The notes beneath the pieces were generated by a model. The model did not search any database. It was not told the DNA's origin and worked only from the letters and a program-made list of their open reading frames with translations. Made by a program: the position numbers and the translations under genes. A stretch of 64,000 nucleotides of DNA from Candidatus Purcelliella pentastirinorum (GTDB lineage: Bacteria; Pseudomonadota; Gammaproteobacteria; Enterobacterales; Enterobacteriaceae), in the NCBI RefSeq assembly GCF_003391335.1, contig NZ_CP028374.1, positions 124,001 to 188,000 of the forward strand, given 5' to 3'. Positions 40,627 to 51,562 of this stretch are shown here, one piece after another. The first letter of the stretch is position 1. Each line of letters begins with the position of its first letter.

Positions 40627-41630
40627 AAAATTATCCATGGCTGAAAAATACATACAGTAATATTATAAATTATTATAAATCAAAATATAAAAAAAACACT
40701 ATTCTTATTTCATCAACAATAGATTTAGGAATAAACATATTATCCTATAATATAGGTAAATGGATTCTGTGTTCAAACAAAAAAAAAATAAATTATTGTA
40801 ATCAATGTATTAATTGTATATTAATGCAACAAAAAAATAATCCAAATTACTATAAAATAACAACAAATAACAAAAATAAAAAAATTAACAAAAAAGAAAT
40901 AAATACTATATTTAATAATATATATAATTTAATTGAAAATAATTATAAAAAAATTGTATTCATAGAAGAAATAGAATATTTTAAAAAATATATAAATAAT
41001 ACCTTCATTGACAATTTAATAAAACCTCAAAAAAATACTTATTTTATACTAAACACAAATAATTTAATAAATATAAAAAAACAAATAAATAATAAAATTA
41101 CAATATGGAAAATAATAAATCCAAATAAAAAAATATGTATAGATTGGATACAAAAAAAAACAAAAATAAAAAAAAAAAAATGTTCAATAGCATTAAAATT
41201 ATCTGAAAAATCACCATTAAAAGCATTAAATATATTAAATAAAAAATATTGGAAAAACAGAAAAAAATTAGAAATAAAATTAATAGAAATATTAAATAAG
41301 GAAAATAAATTAGACTTACTAACTAATTTAAATAATTTAGAAAATATTGAAATCATAAAATGGATATGTGCTATACTTATGGATGCAATAAAATGGAAAT
41401 ACAAAGCATATGATATAATAATTAATAATGATCAATATACATTAATAAAAACTTTATCTAAAAATCTATCGATTTTTTCAATATATAAAAGTATAAAAAT
41501 TTGGATAAAATATATAAATTTATTTGAAATAAATACTGTAAATAAAAAATCAACATTAATAACATCCATACTAAATTGGGAAAATTTTTTATTAAAAAAT
41601 AAAAAAATTAATAAATGTATAAATAATTAA
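40623..41630 (+). CDS. holB: DNA polymerase III delta-prime subunit HolB, SRC motif lost
   Basis: Delta-prime is the stator of the clamp loader that opens the DnaN ring. The product has 335 residues (E. coli 334), one of the most lysine/isoleucine/asparagine-drifted here. It starts MKNYPWLKN (E. coli MRWYPWLRP), and the zinc cysteines C50, C59, C62 and C65 fall at exactly the E. coli positions. The SRC motif (E. coli S157-R158-C159), whose arginine completes the ATPase site of the neighbouring subunit, reads NKI at the same positions (41091-41099). It is translationally coupled to tmk. Confidence 0.93.
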   Translation: MKNYPWLKNTYSNIINYYKSKYKKNTILISSTIDLGINILSYNIGKWILCSNKKKINYCNQCINCILMQQKNNPNYYKITTNNKNKKINKKEINTIFNNIYNLIENNYKKIVFIEEIEYFKKYINNTFIDNLIKPQKNTYFILNTNNLINIKKQINNKITIWKIINPNKKICIDWIQKKTKIKKKKCSIALKLSEKSPLKALNILNKKYWKNRKKLEIKLIEILNKENKLDLLTNLNNLENIEIIKWICAILMDAIKWKYKAYDIIINNDQYTLIKTLSKNLSIFSIYKSIKIWIKYINLFEINTVNKKSTLITSILNWENFLLKNKKINKCINN

Positions 41631-41686
41631 ATCAAAATTTAAGAAAATTAATCTATAAAGATTATAGCTTTAAGGAAAATTGATAT

Positions 41687-43105
41687 ATGTATAAAAATAT
41701 ATTTATCAACTTGCAAAAAATAGGTAAATCACTAATGTTACCAGTATCAGTATTACCATTAGCTGGTATATTATTAGGGATAGGATCTTCTAACTTAAGC
41801 TTTTTACCATACATAATTTCTAAAATTATGGCGGAAACAGGAGGTTCAATTTTTATAAACATGCCATTAATATTCTCTATAGGAGTTGCATTAGGGTTTA
41901 CTAAAAATAATGGAGTTTCTGCATTGGCAGCAGTAATATCATATATAATTATAAATAAAACATTATCAATAATTTCAAATGATTTACATATAACAAAACA
42001 AATTTATGATACAGGAGTAATAGGAGGTATTATAGCTGGATCATTATCAGCAATTATATTCAATAAATTTCATATGATAAAATTACCGGAATATATAGGT
42101 TTTTTTAGTGGAAATCGTTTTGTACCAATCATGTCCGGTGTGTCATCCATTTTAATTGGAATAATATTATCATTTATATGGGCACCAATAGGTAAAACAA
42201 TAGAAAACTTTTCACATTGGGCAGCATATCAAAATCCAATAATAGCTTTTAGTATTTATGGTGTAGTAGAGAGAGCACTAATACCTTTTGGATTACATCA
42301 TATCTGGAATGTTCCATTTCAAATGCAAGTAGGTAATTTCATAAATCATCTAGGACAAACCTTTCACGGAGATATACCCAGATATATGGCTGGAGACATA
42401 ACAGCAGGAAAATTATCAGGAGGTTATTTATTTAAAATGTATGGATTACCTGCAGCAGCTATAGCAATATGGAAATCAGCAAAAAAAGAAAACCAAAAAA
42501 AAATAGCAGGTATAATGTTATCTGGCGCACTAACAGCATTTTTAACAGGTATTACAGAACCAATAGAATTTACATTTTTATTTGTAGCTCCCATATTATA
42601 TATAATTCATTCAATTTTATCTGGATTAGCTTTCGCTATATGTATAATATTAAATATGCGTAACGGAATAAGTTTTTCTCATGGTTTAATAGATTTTATT
42701 TTATTAAGTAATAATGGAAATAAATTATGGCTATTTCCTATAATAGGAAGTTTTTACTCAATACTATATTATAGTATCTTTAAAATAATAATAATTAAAT
42801 TTGATTTAAAAACACCAGGAAGAGAGATATCAAATATCAAGATTAAATACAACACACAAAAAGATATAAATTTTATAATAAAATTAATTAATTCGCTAGG
42901 TGGTAAAGAAAATATCATTAATATAGATGCATGTATTACAAGATTAAGAATAGATTTAAAAAAAATAACAAAAATAAATGAAAATAAATTAAAAGAATTA
43001 GGAGCTGCTGGTATAATAAAAATAGGAAATGGATTACAATTAATTTTTGGTACAAAATCAGATAATATAAAAACAGCAATAGAAAAATATATAAAAAAAA
43101 ATTAA
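41687..43105 (+). CDS. ptsG: Glucose-specific PTS permease EIICB
   Basis: PtsG imports glucose across the inner membrane and phosphorylates it. The product has 472 residues (E. coli 477). The membrane IIC domain begins [19 protein letters not shown] and includes [11 protein letters not shown]. The fused IIB domain carries the phosphocysteine in [11 protein letters not shown] near residue 420. It needs EI, HPr and EIIA-Glc, none of them in this window. It fits with pykF as the route from imported glucose to pyruvate. AAGGA precedes the ATG. Confidence 0.96.
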   Translation: MYKNIFINLQKIGKSLMLPVSVLPLAGILLGIGSSNLSFLPYIISKIMAETGGSIFINMPLIFSIGVALGFTKNNGVSALAAVISYIIINKTLSIISNDLHITKQIYDTGVIGGIIAGSLSAIIFNKFHMIKLPEYIGFFSGNRFVPIMSGVSSILIGIILSFIWAPIGKTIENFSHWAAYQNPIIAFSIYGVVERALIPFGLHHIWNVPFQMQVGNFINHLGQTFHGDIPRYMAGDITAGKLSGGYLFKMYGLPAAAIAIWKSAKKENQKKIAGIMLSGALTAFLTGITEPIEFTFLFVAPILYIIHSILSGLAFAICIILNMRNGISFSHGLIDFILLSNNGNKLWLFPIIGSFYSILYYSIFKIIIIKFDLKTPGREISNIKIKYNTQKDINFIIKLINSLGGKENIINIDACITRLRIDLKKITKINENKLKELGAAGIIKIGNGLQLIFGTKSDNIKTAIEKYIKKN

Positions 43106-43165
43106 AAATATAAATTTAATTATATAAAATAATAAAATATTTTAAAAATTAAAAATAGGAATTAT

Positions 43166-43510
43166 ATGAATAATATTTTTAATAAAATAATTAATCATAA
43201 AATTAAATCTAATATTTTATATCAAGATAATATAGTAACGGCATTTAAAGATATAAATCCTAAAGCACCAATACATATATTAATTGTATCAAATAAATTA
43301 ATACCAACAATAAACGAATTAAAAAATGAAAAAGATAAAATGATAATAGGACATATGATAATTATAGCTGTAAAATTAGCAAAAAAACAAAAAATAGAAA
43401 AAAGCGGATATAGATTAATAATAAATTGTAATAAAAATGCAGGACAAGAAATATACCATTTACATATACATCTACTTGGAGGAAAAAAATTAGGAAAAAT
43501 TATAAATTAA
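43166..43510 (+). CDS. hinT: HIT-family purine nucleoside phosphoramidase HinT
   Basis: HinT hydrolyses nucleoside phosphoramidates and acyl-adenylates. The product has 114 residues (E. coli 119). The histidine triad is intact in IYHLHIHLLGG, with AFKDINPKAPIHILIV upstream. In E. coli it also lies downstream of ptsG. Its physiological role in a reduced genome is unclear, and its retention is of interest for that reason. Confidence 0.95.
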   Translation: MNNIFNKIINHKIKSNILYQDNIVTAFKDINPKAPIHILIVSNKLIPTINELKNEKDKMIIGHMIIIAVKLAKKQKIEKSGYRLIINCNKNAGQEIYHLHIHLLGGKKLGKIIN

Positions 43511-43577
43511 TAATTTAATTTAAATAAAAAAATATAAATAAACATATATTTTATAAAAAATACCTAAATTAATAAAA

Positions 43578-43599
43578 TATCAATATGCAAATATTGATA
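43578..43599. repeat. Perfect 9-bp hairpin with GCAA loop between hinT and ydiK
   Basis: TATCAATAT (43578-43586) pairs perfectly with ATATTGATA (43591-43599) around GCAA, which on the + strand is a stable GNRA tetraloop. It lies between the convergent ends of hinT and ydiK. It lacks a T run, so it is a weak candidate for a terminator or 3'-end stabiliser of hinT mRNA. Confidence 0.5.
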
Positions 43600-43641
43600 C
43601 TAAATATCTAAATAAAAAGATAATATTTATATATTATTAAA

Positions 43642-44688
43642 TCAATCACCATAAATAAATAAATTTATTGAACGATATAAAATATCTAAAATTACTGGAC
43701 CAATAAAAACACCAATAATACCAAAAGATAAAAAACCACCAAATATTCCAAAAATAATTAATAAAAATGGTATATCATAACTAATTCTAATCAAAATAAA
43801 TCTAAGTATTCCATCTAAAATAGCTACTAAAATACTCCAAATAAAAAGAATACTACCATGAAAAACATCACCCTCTAAATATAAGAATATAATAGATATA
43901 ATTAATATAGGTAATGATCCTATTTGCAATAAAGAAAATAAAATAGCTAATAAAGTCAAAAAACCAGTATATGGCATGTTAGAAAAAAGCAATCCAATAC
44001 CAGATAATATGCCTTGAATCAAAGCTGTTAATAAAACACCTAAAACAATGAATCTTACTGATTTTCCTATAAAATCAAAAATAACCAATCCTTGATCTAA
44101 AAAAAAATCACAAATAAACTTTCTTATACTTTTAGATAACTTATCTCCTTTGAAATATAAAAAAATAACAAATATTAAAGTTGAAATTATATTTAATAAT
44201 AAAGTAGTAAATTGTTTAGCTTGAAATACAAGAAATTCTACTAATTTACCCAAGTAAGGATGTAATTTATTAAAGATTAATATATTATCACTGGAAATAA
44301 ATTTATCGTAATTGATAAATAATTTTTCTCCAATTGAAGGTATCCTAATAAACCAAAATAATTTAGGTAAATTTATATGATTATGTTTAAATTTATTAAT
44401 TAATGGATATATATTATCTATTAAACTACTTAATAAAATAACTATAGGAATAACTAATGACAATAATAAAAAAAACAACATAATAAAAACAGCTAAAAAA
44501 CGTTTATTCCATAGTAAACGTTCAATAAATAATAATATAGGCCAAGTAGAAATAACAATAACACTAGCCCAAGTAAAAGATAGTATAAACGGATTAATAA
44601 TTAAAAAAAATAAAATAAATAAAATAACAATAAAAATAAAAGAAAAAAACATTTTTTTAAAATAAACAATATCCTTCATTATATCCAT
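43642..44688 (-). CDS. ydiK: AI-2E-family membrane transporter YdiK
   Basis: A polytopic inner-membrane protein of the AI-2E/PerM family; the substrate of YdiK is not established. The product has 348 residues (E. coli 370) and about eight hydrophobic segments. It aligns along its length with E. coli YdiK (INPFILSFTWASVIVISTWP against VQPFILGFAWAGTVVIATWP; GIIGVFIGPVILD near the end). ydiK neighbours the suf/pykF region in enterics, which supports the name. Retention of a transporter of unknown substrate in so small a genome suggests a real need. Confidence 0.88.
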   Translation of the reverse strand: MDIMKDIVYFKKMFFSFIFIVILFILFFLIINPFILSFTWASVIVISTWPILLFIERLLWNKRFLAVFIMLFFLLLSLVIPIVILLSSLIDNIYPLINKFKHNHINLPKLFWFIRIPSIGEKLFINYDKFISSDNILIFNKLHPYLGKLVEFLVFQAKQFTTLLLNIISTLIFVIFLYFKGDKLSKSIRKFICDFFLDQGLVIFDFIGKSVRFIVLGVLLTALIQGILSGIGLLFSNMPYTGFLTLLAILFSLLQIGSLPILIISIIFLYLEGDVFHGSILFIWSILVAILDGILRFILIRISYDIPFLLIIFGIFGGFLSFGIIGVFIGPVILDILYRSINLFIYGD

Positions 44689-44913
44689 AAGCAGTAATTA
44701 AACCTAATAAAAGTAAAATAAAAACTTTAAATAATTATTTTTAAATATCTAAAAACAATAAAATGTAATTTAAAATCTAATAATAAATTAATAAATTAAC
44801 TAAAATAAAAAATAAAATTTAATAATCTATATTTTGTAATTATATAATTAATTTGATATTATAAAATTATATTTAAATAATATATATATATATTAAACAA
44901 AAAATTAATTATT

Positions 44914-46326
44914 ATGAAAAAAACTAAAATAGTTTGTACTATAGGCCCTAAAACAGAATCAACAAAAATGTTAACAGCTTTATTAAAAGCTGGTATGAAT
45001 GTAATGAGATTAAATTTTTCACATGGCAGTTACGAAGAACATGAAAACCGTATAAATAACTTAAGAAAGATAACAAAAGAAACTGGAATAAAAGCAGCTA
45101 TTTTATTAGACACACAAGGTCCAGAAATAAGAACTATGAAGTTAAAAAATAATAAAGAAATTAAATTATACAATAATCAAATATTTACTATAACCACAGA
45201 TCAAAATATAAAAGGAGATGAAAAATGTATAGCTATTAATTATGAAAAAATTATACATGATTTAAAAATAGGTAATATTATCCTTATAGATGATGGATTA
45301 ATAGGTATGAAAATAATCGATTTAAATAAAGATAAAATAATATGTAAAGTATTAAATAATGGTATACTAGGCGAAAATAAAAGTATTAATTTACCTGGAA
45401 TATATACTAATTTACCAAGTTTATCTAAAAAAGATAAATCAGATTTAATATTTGGTTGTAAACACAATGTAGATTTCATAGCAGCATCATTTGTAAGAAA
45501 ACTTAATGATGTAATCAATATAAGAAAATATATAAATAAATATAATGGGCAAAAAATACAAATAATATCAAAAATTGAAAATCAAGAAGGATTAAATAAC
45601 TTTAAAGAAATTTTAAAAGTATCAGATGGTATTATGGTAGCAAGAGGTGATCTTGGAGTAGAAATACCTGTAGAAGATGTAATTTTTGCACAAAAGAAAA
45701 TTATAGAACAATGTAATAATCATGGTAAAGTAGTAATTACCGCAACACAAATGTTAGATTCAATGATATATAATCCTAGACCTACAAGAGCTGAAGCTGG
45801 AGATGTAGCAAATGCAATTTTAGATGGTACCGATGCTGTAATGTTATCAGGAGAAAGTGCCAAAGGCAAATATCCAATAGAAGCAGTATCAATCATGAAA
45901 AATATATGTAATAGAACAGATAAAATAATAAAACCTAAAATTAACATAAAAAATAATAATGAAATATTTAGAATAACTGAAGCAGTATGTAAAAGTGCAG
46001 TAGAAACAGCAGAAAAATTAAAATCTCCATTAATAATTGTAACTACTGAAAGTGGTAAATCTGCTAAATCATTACGTAAATATTTTCCTAGTTCAACTAT
46101 ATTAGCATTAACAACAGACAAAAAAACAGCTAATCATTTAATATTAAGCAAAGGTATAGAACCATTTATCATAAAAAAAATAAAATCATCTGATGATTTT
46201 TATTATATTGGAAAAAAAATAGCATTAAAAAAACATTATGCAAAAAAAAGAGATATTGTTATAATGGTATCAGGTGCTCTTGTACCTAAAGGAACAACTA
46301 ATACTATATCAGTACATACATTATAA
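44914..46326 (+). CDS. pykF: Pyruvate kinase I
   Basis: PykF converts phosphoenolpyruvate and ADP to pyruvate and ATP. The product has 470 residues, identical to E. coli PykF. Key motifs are [40 protein letters not shown], and [12 protein letters not shown], then [25 protein letters not shown]. In enterics pykF is next to the suf operon, as here, and the two converge. Confidence 0.97.
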   Translation: MKKTKIVCTIGPKTESTKMLTALLKAGMNVMRLNFSHGSYEEHENRINNLRKITKETGIKAAILLDTQGPEIRTMKLKNNKEIKLYNNQIFTITTDQNIKGDEKCIAINYEKIIHDLKIGNIILIDDGLIGMKIIDLNKDKIICKVLNNGILGENKSINLPGIYTNLPSLSKKDKSDLIFGCKHNVDFIAASFVRKLNDVINIRKYINKYNGQKIQIISKIENQEGLNNFKEILKVSDGIMVARGDLGVEIPVEDVIFAQKKIIEQCNNHGKVVITATQMLDSMIYNPRPTRAEAGDVANAILDGTDAVMLSGESAKGKYPIEAVSIMKNICNRTDKIIKPKINIKNNNEIFRITEAVCKSAVETAEKLKSPLIIVTTESGKSAKSLRKYFPSSTILALTTDKKTANHLILSKGIEPFIIKKIKSSDDFYYIGKKIALKKHYAKKRDIVIMVSGALVPKGTTNTISVHTL

Positions 46327-46415
46327 TTTAACAATAAAATTTATCATTAAAAAAATATATAAATTTAAAAAAAAAGATATTTTAAATAAACATTAAAATC
46401 AAAAAAATATTAAAA

Positions 46416-46832
46416 CTAAATAAATAATTTTAATTTATTAAAAATATGATTAATAATAGAATTTATACCTTCAACACGAGAATATGTTAAATTATTCATT
46501 AGAGATATTTTTTTTAAATAAAAATAAATATCAAAAGTAATAAATTCATTAACTGTTAACCCATTATAAAACATCAATATAATAGCTATAAATCCTTTAG
46601 TAATTAAAGTATCACTATCTCCATATAATTTAATAATATTTTTAACATCTTTCTTTAAATAAATCCAAACATTACTCTGACAACCAATAATTAAATTTTT
46701 AATAGAATATAAACATGAAGGCATCTTAGGTAAAGACTCACCTAATTCAATTATATATAAATATTTTTCTTCCCAAGATGAAAAATATTTAAAATTAGAT
46801 AATATTTCATCTCTAGTAAACAAAAATTTCAT
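46416..46832 (-). CDS. sufE: Cysteine desulfurase activator SufE
   Basis: SufE accepts persulfide sulfur from SufS and passes it to SufB. The product has 138 residues, the E. coli length. The acceptor cysteine is in IIGCQSNVW, with MPSCLYSIKNLIIG before it. It is the last gene of the suf operon and starts 28 bases after sufS ends. Confidence 0.96.
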   Translation of the reverse strand: MKFLFTRDEILSNFKYFSSWEEKYLYIIELGESLPKMPSCLYSIKNLIIGCQSNVWIYLKKDVKNIIKLYGDSDTLITKGFIAIILMFYNGLTVNEFITFDIYFYLKKISLMNNLTYSRVEGINSIINHIFNKLKLFI

Positions 46833-46860
46833 ACAAATATAAACTCTATTTTATTAATAA

Positions 46861-48099
46861 TTAATATTTATTTAATAAATGATTAATATGAGATAAATAA
46901 AATATTAATTTATCTATTTCCTCTTGAACATTATAAAGTGCAAAAGAAATTCTACACATAGAAGAAACTCCATAATATTCCATTAAGGGCATGGCACAAT
47001 GATGCCCAGTACGTATAGCAATACCATAATTATTCAAAAGAATACCAATATCATAAGCATGTTTTTTTATAAAATTAAAAGATATTATACCTATTGAACG
47101 TTTAGATATACTATATATCTTAAGAAAAGATAATTCACTTAATTTATTTATTGCATAATTATATATTTGCCTTTCATATTTATTAATTAGATTAATATCC
47201 ATAGATTGAAACCATTTTAATGCAGCTCCTAAACCAATAATACCAGATATATTAAGAGTGCCAGCCTCAAAGCGATGAGGAGGGGACAACCAAGTTGTTT
47301 TTTTAGTATTTGATAAATAAACAGTTTTAATCATACCACCACCAACTTGCCAAGGAGGCATATTAATTAATAATTCATACTTACCATATAAAACACCTAC
47401 TCCTGATGGACCATAAATTTTATGAGCTGAAAAAACATAAAAATCACAATTTAAATCCTGAACATCTACTTTTTTATGTAATATAGCTTGAGAACCATCT
47501 ACTAATATAGTAATATTATATTTTTTTGCTATAAAAATTATTTCTTTTAATGGATTAATAACTCCTAAAACATTAGAAATCTCAGTAATTGCTAACAATT
47601 TAGTATTTTTATCTATTAAATAATAAATTTGATCAATATTAAATTCTCCTGAAGGTTCAATATTTAAAACTCTAATTTCAAAACCAATCTTTAAAGATAA
47701 TAATTGCCAAGGAACTATATTTGAATGATGTTCCATAATTGTAATAATTATATTATCAGTACTTCTTAATTTATCACATCCCCAACTATTAGAAACTAAA
47801 TTTATACCTTCAGTAGCATTTTTTAAAAAAACAATCTCTTTTTCAGATGAAGCATTAATAAATTTACCTATTTGAATGCGAACATTTTCTAAACGATTAG
47901 TCGCGCTTGTACTCAAAGAATACACACCTCTATGAACAGAAGAATATTCATATTTATAAAAATCCATTTCTGTATTAATTACACTTAGTGGTTTTTGTGT
48001 AGAAGCTGCATTATCAAAATAAATTAATCTTTTACCATGTACTTTATTTTCTAAAATAGGAAATTGTTTTCTAATAATCAATGGATTCATAAAAATCAC
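46861..48099 (-). CDS. sufS: Cysteine desulfurase SufS
   Basis: SufS is the PLP enzyme that takes sulfur from cysteine for Fe-S assembly. The frame gives 412 residues (E. coli 406). The PLP lysine is in VFSAHKIYGPSGVGVLYG and the persulfide cysteine in IRTGHHCAMPLM. The first codon is GTG (V/MIF aligns with E. coli MIFSVDKV); an ATG three codons later (48090) is an alternative. Either start lies inside the end of sufD, so the genes are coupled. Confidence 0.96.
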   Translation of the reverse strand: MIFMNPLIIRKQFPILENKVHGKRLIYFDNAASTQKPLSVINTEMDFYKYEYSSVHRGVYSLSTSATNRLENVRIQIGKFINASSEKEIVFLKNATEGINLVSNSWGCDKLRSTDNIIITIMEHHSNIVPWQLLSLKIGFEIRVLNIEPSGEFNIDQIYYLIDKNTKLLAITEISNVLGVINPLKEIIFIAKKYNITILVDGSQAILHKKVDVQDLNCDFYVFSAHKIYGPSGVGVLYGKYELLINMPPWQVGGGMIKTVYLSNTKKTTWLSPPHRFEAGTLNISGIIGLGAALKWFQSMDINLINKYERQIYNYAINKLSELSFLKIYSISKRSIGIISFNFIKKHAYDIGILLNNYGIAIRTGHHCAMPLMEYYGVSSMCRISFALYNVQEEIDKLIFYLSHINHLLNKY

Positions 48100-49327
48100 C
48101 GAATAGACGCTTATTAATAAGTTTTAAAATTATATCTCTCAATAAATTATTTTTTACTAAATTAATAATATCATAACTAAATGATGATATAATCATATTT
48201 TTAGCTATTCCACTATCTATACCTCTAGAACATAAATAAAATATTTGATTTTCATCTATCTTTCCTAAAGTAGCAGCATGTGTACATTTTACATCATTAT
48301 TATAAATTTCTAATTTAGGTTCTGTTTCAATATAAGAAAGATTATTTAATAATAGATTTCTACTTATCATTGTAGCATTAACTTTTGATGAATTTTGTAA
48401 TATCTTTACAAGACCTCTAAATTTACCATAAGCAGAAGAAATTATTTTATGTAACTGATAACTTTTAGAATTACGAAAATTATGTTCAACATAAGTATAA
48501 TTATTAAAAAAATTATTCTTAATAGGAACTGATAAACTATTCAATAAAATATTCCCATTTTCACCATTAAATTTAACATTAGTATTATTTCTAATAATAC
48601 CAGATCCTAAAAGAAAAACAGTACTATTAACGAAAGAACCACTATCGATATATATATCATTACAGGAAAAATGATAACTAGAAGAATTTTCTGATAAAAT
48701 TTTTGTATGCTCTAGATATGAATTATTTAAAACCTCTATGACAAATCTAGCACAAGTCAAATGAGAATAATTATTTAAACTAACATAATGTTCAATAATA
48801 TTAATATAAGATGAAGACTCTATAATAATATGATATCTATAATTCAAAACATTAATATCAGATTTTAATCCTGTACTAATATTTAATATATATATAGGTT
48901 TATCATTTAAATTATTAGAATATATATTTAAAATAAAAATTTTATTTAAAATACTTTCTATTAAATGTAAAAAAATATCAAAAGATATAGCAGTAAAATA
49001 ATTATAATAATTTAAAACATTTATATTATTAAATATAATAAATTCAGTATTACTAAAATTACAAACAAAAAAACCATCAATAAAAATTAAACGAATAGAA
49101 TCAATTGGTAAAGATAATTCGTTAATCTTATCTAATAATAAATTTTTATTTACGAAATTAATTAATTTTTTATCAAAAAAATATTTAAACAAATTATATT
49201 CATTAACAGTTAATTTAATATTTAATAAACTTTTCAAATGATTTTTAAAATAATTAGAATAATTAAAACTATCATAAAATAAATCTTTCCATTTATTTAA
49301 AAAAATATCAATTGACAAGCCAGCCAT
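48071..49327 (-). CDS. sufD: Fe-S scaffold subunit SufD
   Basis: SufD forms the SufBC2D scaffold complex with SufB and SufC. The product has 418 residues (E. coli 423). The start MAGL matches E. coli exactly; the C-terminal beta-helix ends in HAATLGKIDENQIFYLCSRG, which holds the conserved histidine region. The N-terminal half is strongly drifted. It overlaps sufC by 20 bases. Confidence 0.95.
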   Translation of the reverse strand: MAGLSIDIFLNKWKDLFYDSFNYSNYFKNHLKSLLNIKLTVNEYNLFKYFFDKKLINFVNKNLLLDKINELSLPIDSIRLIFIDGFFVCNFSNTEFIIFNNINVLNYYNYFTAISFDIFLHLIESILNKIFILNIYSNNLNDKPIYILNISTGLKSDINVLNYRYHIIIESSSYINIIEHYVSLNNYSHLTCARFVIEVLNNSYLEHTKILSENSSSYHFSCNDIYIDSGSFVNSTVFLLGSGIIRNNTNVKFNGENGNILLNSLSVPIKNNFFNNYTYVEHNFRNSKSYQLHKIISSAYGKFRGLVKILQNSSKVNATMISRNLLLNNLSYIETEPKLEIYNNDVKCTHAATLGKIDENQIFYLCSRGIDSGIAKNMIISSFSYDIINLVKNNLLRDIILKLINKRLFGDFYESIDY

Positions 49328-50048
49328 ACCCTTTTTCCTCTAATTTATTCACTAATGAAACATCACCAGAATGAATAAATTTACCATTATATAAAACATG
49401 TACAAAATCAGGTTTAATATAATCTAAAATACGTCTATAATGAGTTATTATAATAAACGAACGAGTATTATTACGTAAATTATTTATAATTTCAGATACT
49501 CTTTTTAAAATATCAATATCTAAACCAGAATCAATTTCATCTAAAACACATAATTTAGGTTTTAAAATTAACATTTGTAATATATCATTACATTTCTTTT
49601 CTCCTCCAGAAAAACCTACATTTACTGAACGAGATAAAAAATCTTTAGATATATTTAACAATTTAATTTTACTATTTAATAATTTATTGAAACTAATATA
49701 ATCTAATTTAATTTTATTATTATATTTACGTAAAGAATTATATGCAGTATATAAAAATAATTTATTAGTAACGCCAGGTATTTCTATAGGATATTGAAAA
49801 GCAACAAAAATACCTCTTTTAGCACGTTCAGAAGCGGATAATTTTAATAAATTATAATTTTTGAAATTAATATTACCTGAAATTACCTTATATTTAGGAT
49901 TTCCAGATAATACTGATGAAAAAGTACTTTTACCAGAACCATTAGGACCCATAATAGCATGTACTTCTCCAGGATTAATATTCAAATTTATATCAAATAA
50001 AATATTTTTATCACTTATATTAACATTTAAATTATTTATTTTAAGCAT
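49308..50048 (-). CDS. sufC: Suf ABC-type ATPase SufC
   Basis: SufC is the ATPase of the SufBCD scaffold. I start it at the ATG giving MLKINNLNVNISDKNILFDI (E. coli MLSIKDLHVSVEDKAILRGL); the frame runs 11 codons upstream. That gives 246 residues (E. coli 248). Walker A is GPNGSGKST, the signature is VGFSGGEKK followed by CNDILQM (E. coli RNDILQM, an arginine-to-cysteine change), Walker B ends CVLDEIDSGLD, and the H-loop is IITHYRRIL. Confidence 0.96.
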   Translation of the reverse strand: MLKINNLNVNISDKNILFDINLNINPGEVHAIMGPNGSGKSTFSSVLSGNPKYKVISGNINFKNYNLLKLSASERAKRGIFVAFQYPIEIPGVTNKLFLYTAYNSLRKYNNKIKLDYISFNKLLNSKIKLLNISKDFLSRSVNVGFSGGEKKCNDILQMLILKPKLCVLDEIDSGLDIDILKRVSEIINNLRNNTRSFIIITHYRRILDYIKPDFVHVLYNGKFIHSGDVSLVNKLEEKGYGWLVN

Positions 50049-50077
50049 ACAAAATATATTCCATTTTTTAAATTTAT

Positions 50078-51517
50078 TCAACCAACACTATTCTCTAAAT
50101 TTATAGATAATAATTTTTTAGCTTCTACAGCAAATTCTAAAGGCAATTCTGTAAAAATTTTTTTACAAAATCCATTAACTATCATAGATACCGCATTGTC
50201 TTGATCAATACATCTTTGAAAACAATAAAATAACTGATCTTCATTAATTTTAGAAACAGTAGCTTCATGTTCTACCTGTGAAGTATTATTTTTAACTTTA
50301 ATAGAAGGAAATGTATAAACTTTACTACTACTACCAATTAACATTGAATCACATTGAGTATAATTTCTAGAATTTGAAGCATATTTATTTATTTTAACTA
50401 TTCCTCTATATGTATTTCTACTCTTAAATGTAGAAATACTCTTAGATATAATTGTAGATCTAGTATTTTTTCCTATATGAAACATTTTAGTACCAGTATC
50501 AGCTTGCTGATAACCTGTAGTTAATGCTACAGAAAAAAATTCACCAATAGAATGATCACCCTTTAATATAACACTTGGATATTTCCAAGTTATAGCAGAA
50601 CCAGTTTCAGACTGCACCCAAGACATATGACTTTTTTTTCCCAAACATAATGCTCTTTTGGTAACAAAATTTAAAATACCATTGTTAATATTATCCCCTG
50701 GAAACCAATTTTGTACTGTAGAATATTTTACTCTAGCATTTTTATGTAAAATAACTTCAACAACAGCTGCATGTAATTGATGATTATGATTAATTGGGGC
50801 AGAACATCCTTCAATATAACTAACATAACTATTTTCTTCAGCTATAATAATTGTTCTCTCAAATTGACCAATATTTTTAGAATTAATTCTAAAATACGTA
50901 GATAATTCCATAGGACAATTTACTCCTTTAGGTACATAAACAAAAGTACCATCTGAAACAACCGCTGAATTTAAAGCTGCAAAAAAATTATCATTAAAGG
51001 GTACAACCATACCTAAATATTTCTTTACCAAAGAAGGATATTTTTGAATTGCATAACTTAAAGAACAAAAAATAATTCCTTTTTTTTTTAAAATATTAAC
51101 ACAAGTCGTTGCAACAGATACTGAATCAAAAATAGCATCAATAGCTACCTTATTATTTTTATTTATTGGAATATTTAATTTATCAAAAGTTTTTTTTACT
51201 TCTTTAGTTAAATAATTATTACTATCATTATTAGATAATTTTTTATTTTTAATATTATTAGAATCTAAATTATTATTAATACATGGAGCTGAATAATAAA
51301 TATATTTCTGATAATTTAATTTTTCATAAAAAGCATTCAACCAATGAGGTTCAGACATATTTTTCCATATTTTAAATGCCTTCATACGAAAATCTAACAT
51401 CCAAGCTGGTTCATTCTTTTTTCTAGATATTGCTGTAATAATATTTTTATTAATACCATAACCTAAATTATTTGTATTTAATTTAGTAAAAAAACCCTGC
51501 TTATATTTTTTAAACAT
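50078..51517 (-). CDS. sufB: Fe-S scaffold subunit SufB
   Basis: SufB receives sulfur and builds the nascent cluster within SufBC2D. The product has 479 residues (E. coli 495). Clear pieces are NEPAWMLDFRMKAFKIW, YVPKGVNCPMELSTYFRIN, QNWFPGD, and the C-terminal HEATVSKINEDQLFYCFQRC that provides the SufB-SufD interface. About 16 residues shorter, mainly in the low-complexity asparagine-rich part near 75-100. Confidence 0.97.
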   Translation of the reverse strand: MFKKYKQGFFTKLNTNNLGYGINKNIITAISRKKNEPAWMLDFRMKAFKIWKNMSEPHWLNAFYEKLNYQKYIYYSAPCINNNLDSNNIKNKKLSNNDSNNYLTKEVKKTFDKLNIPINKNNKVAIDAIFDSVSVATTCVNILKKKGIIFCSLSYAIQKYPSLVKKYLGMVVPFNDNFFAALNSAVVSDGTFVYVPKGVNCPMELSTYFRINSKNIGQFERTIIIAEENSYVSYIEGCSAPINHNHQLHAAVVEVILHKNARVKYSTVQNWFPGDNINNGILNFVTKRALCLGKKSHMSWVQSETGSAITWKYPSVILKGDHSIGEFFSVALTTGYQQADTGTKMFHIGKNTRSTIISKSISTFKSRNTYRGIVKINKYASNSRNYTQCDSMLIGSSSKVYTFPSIKVKNNTSQVEHEATVSKINEDQLFYCFQRCIDQDNAVSMIVNGFCKKIFTELPLEFAVEAKKLLSINLENSVG

Positions 51518-51562
51518 TATTTATCTCATTTAATAAAAAAATTACATATTAAATATAAATTT

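Noticed and set aside
46337-46366. AAATTTAT/ATAAATTT inverted repeat between pykF and sufE as a terminator
   Set aside because: The stem is pure A/T, the loop is 14 bases, and neither direction has a T run placed after it; expected by chance in such sequence.
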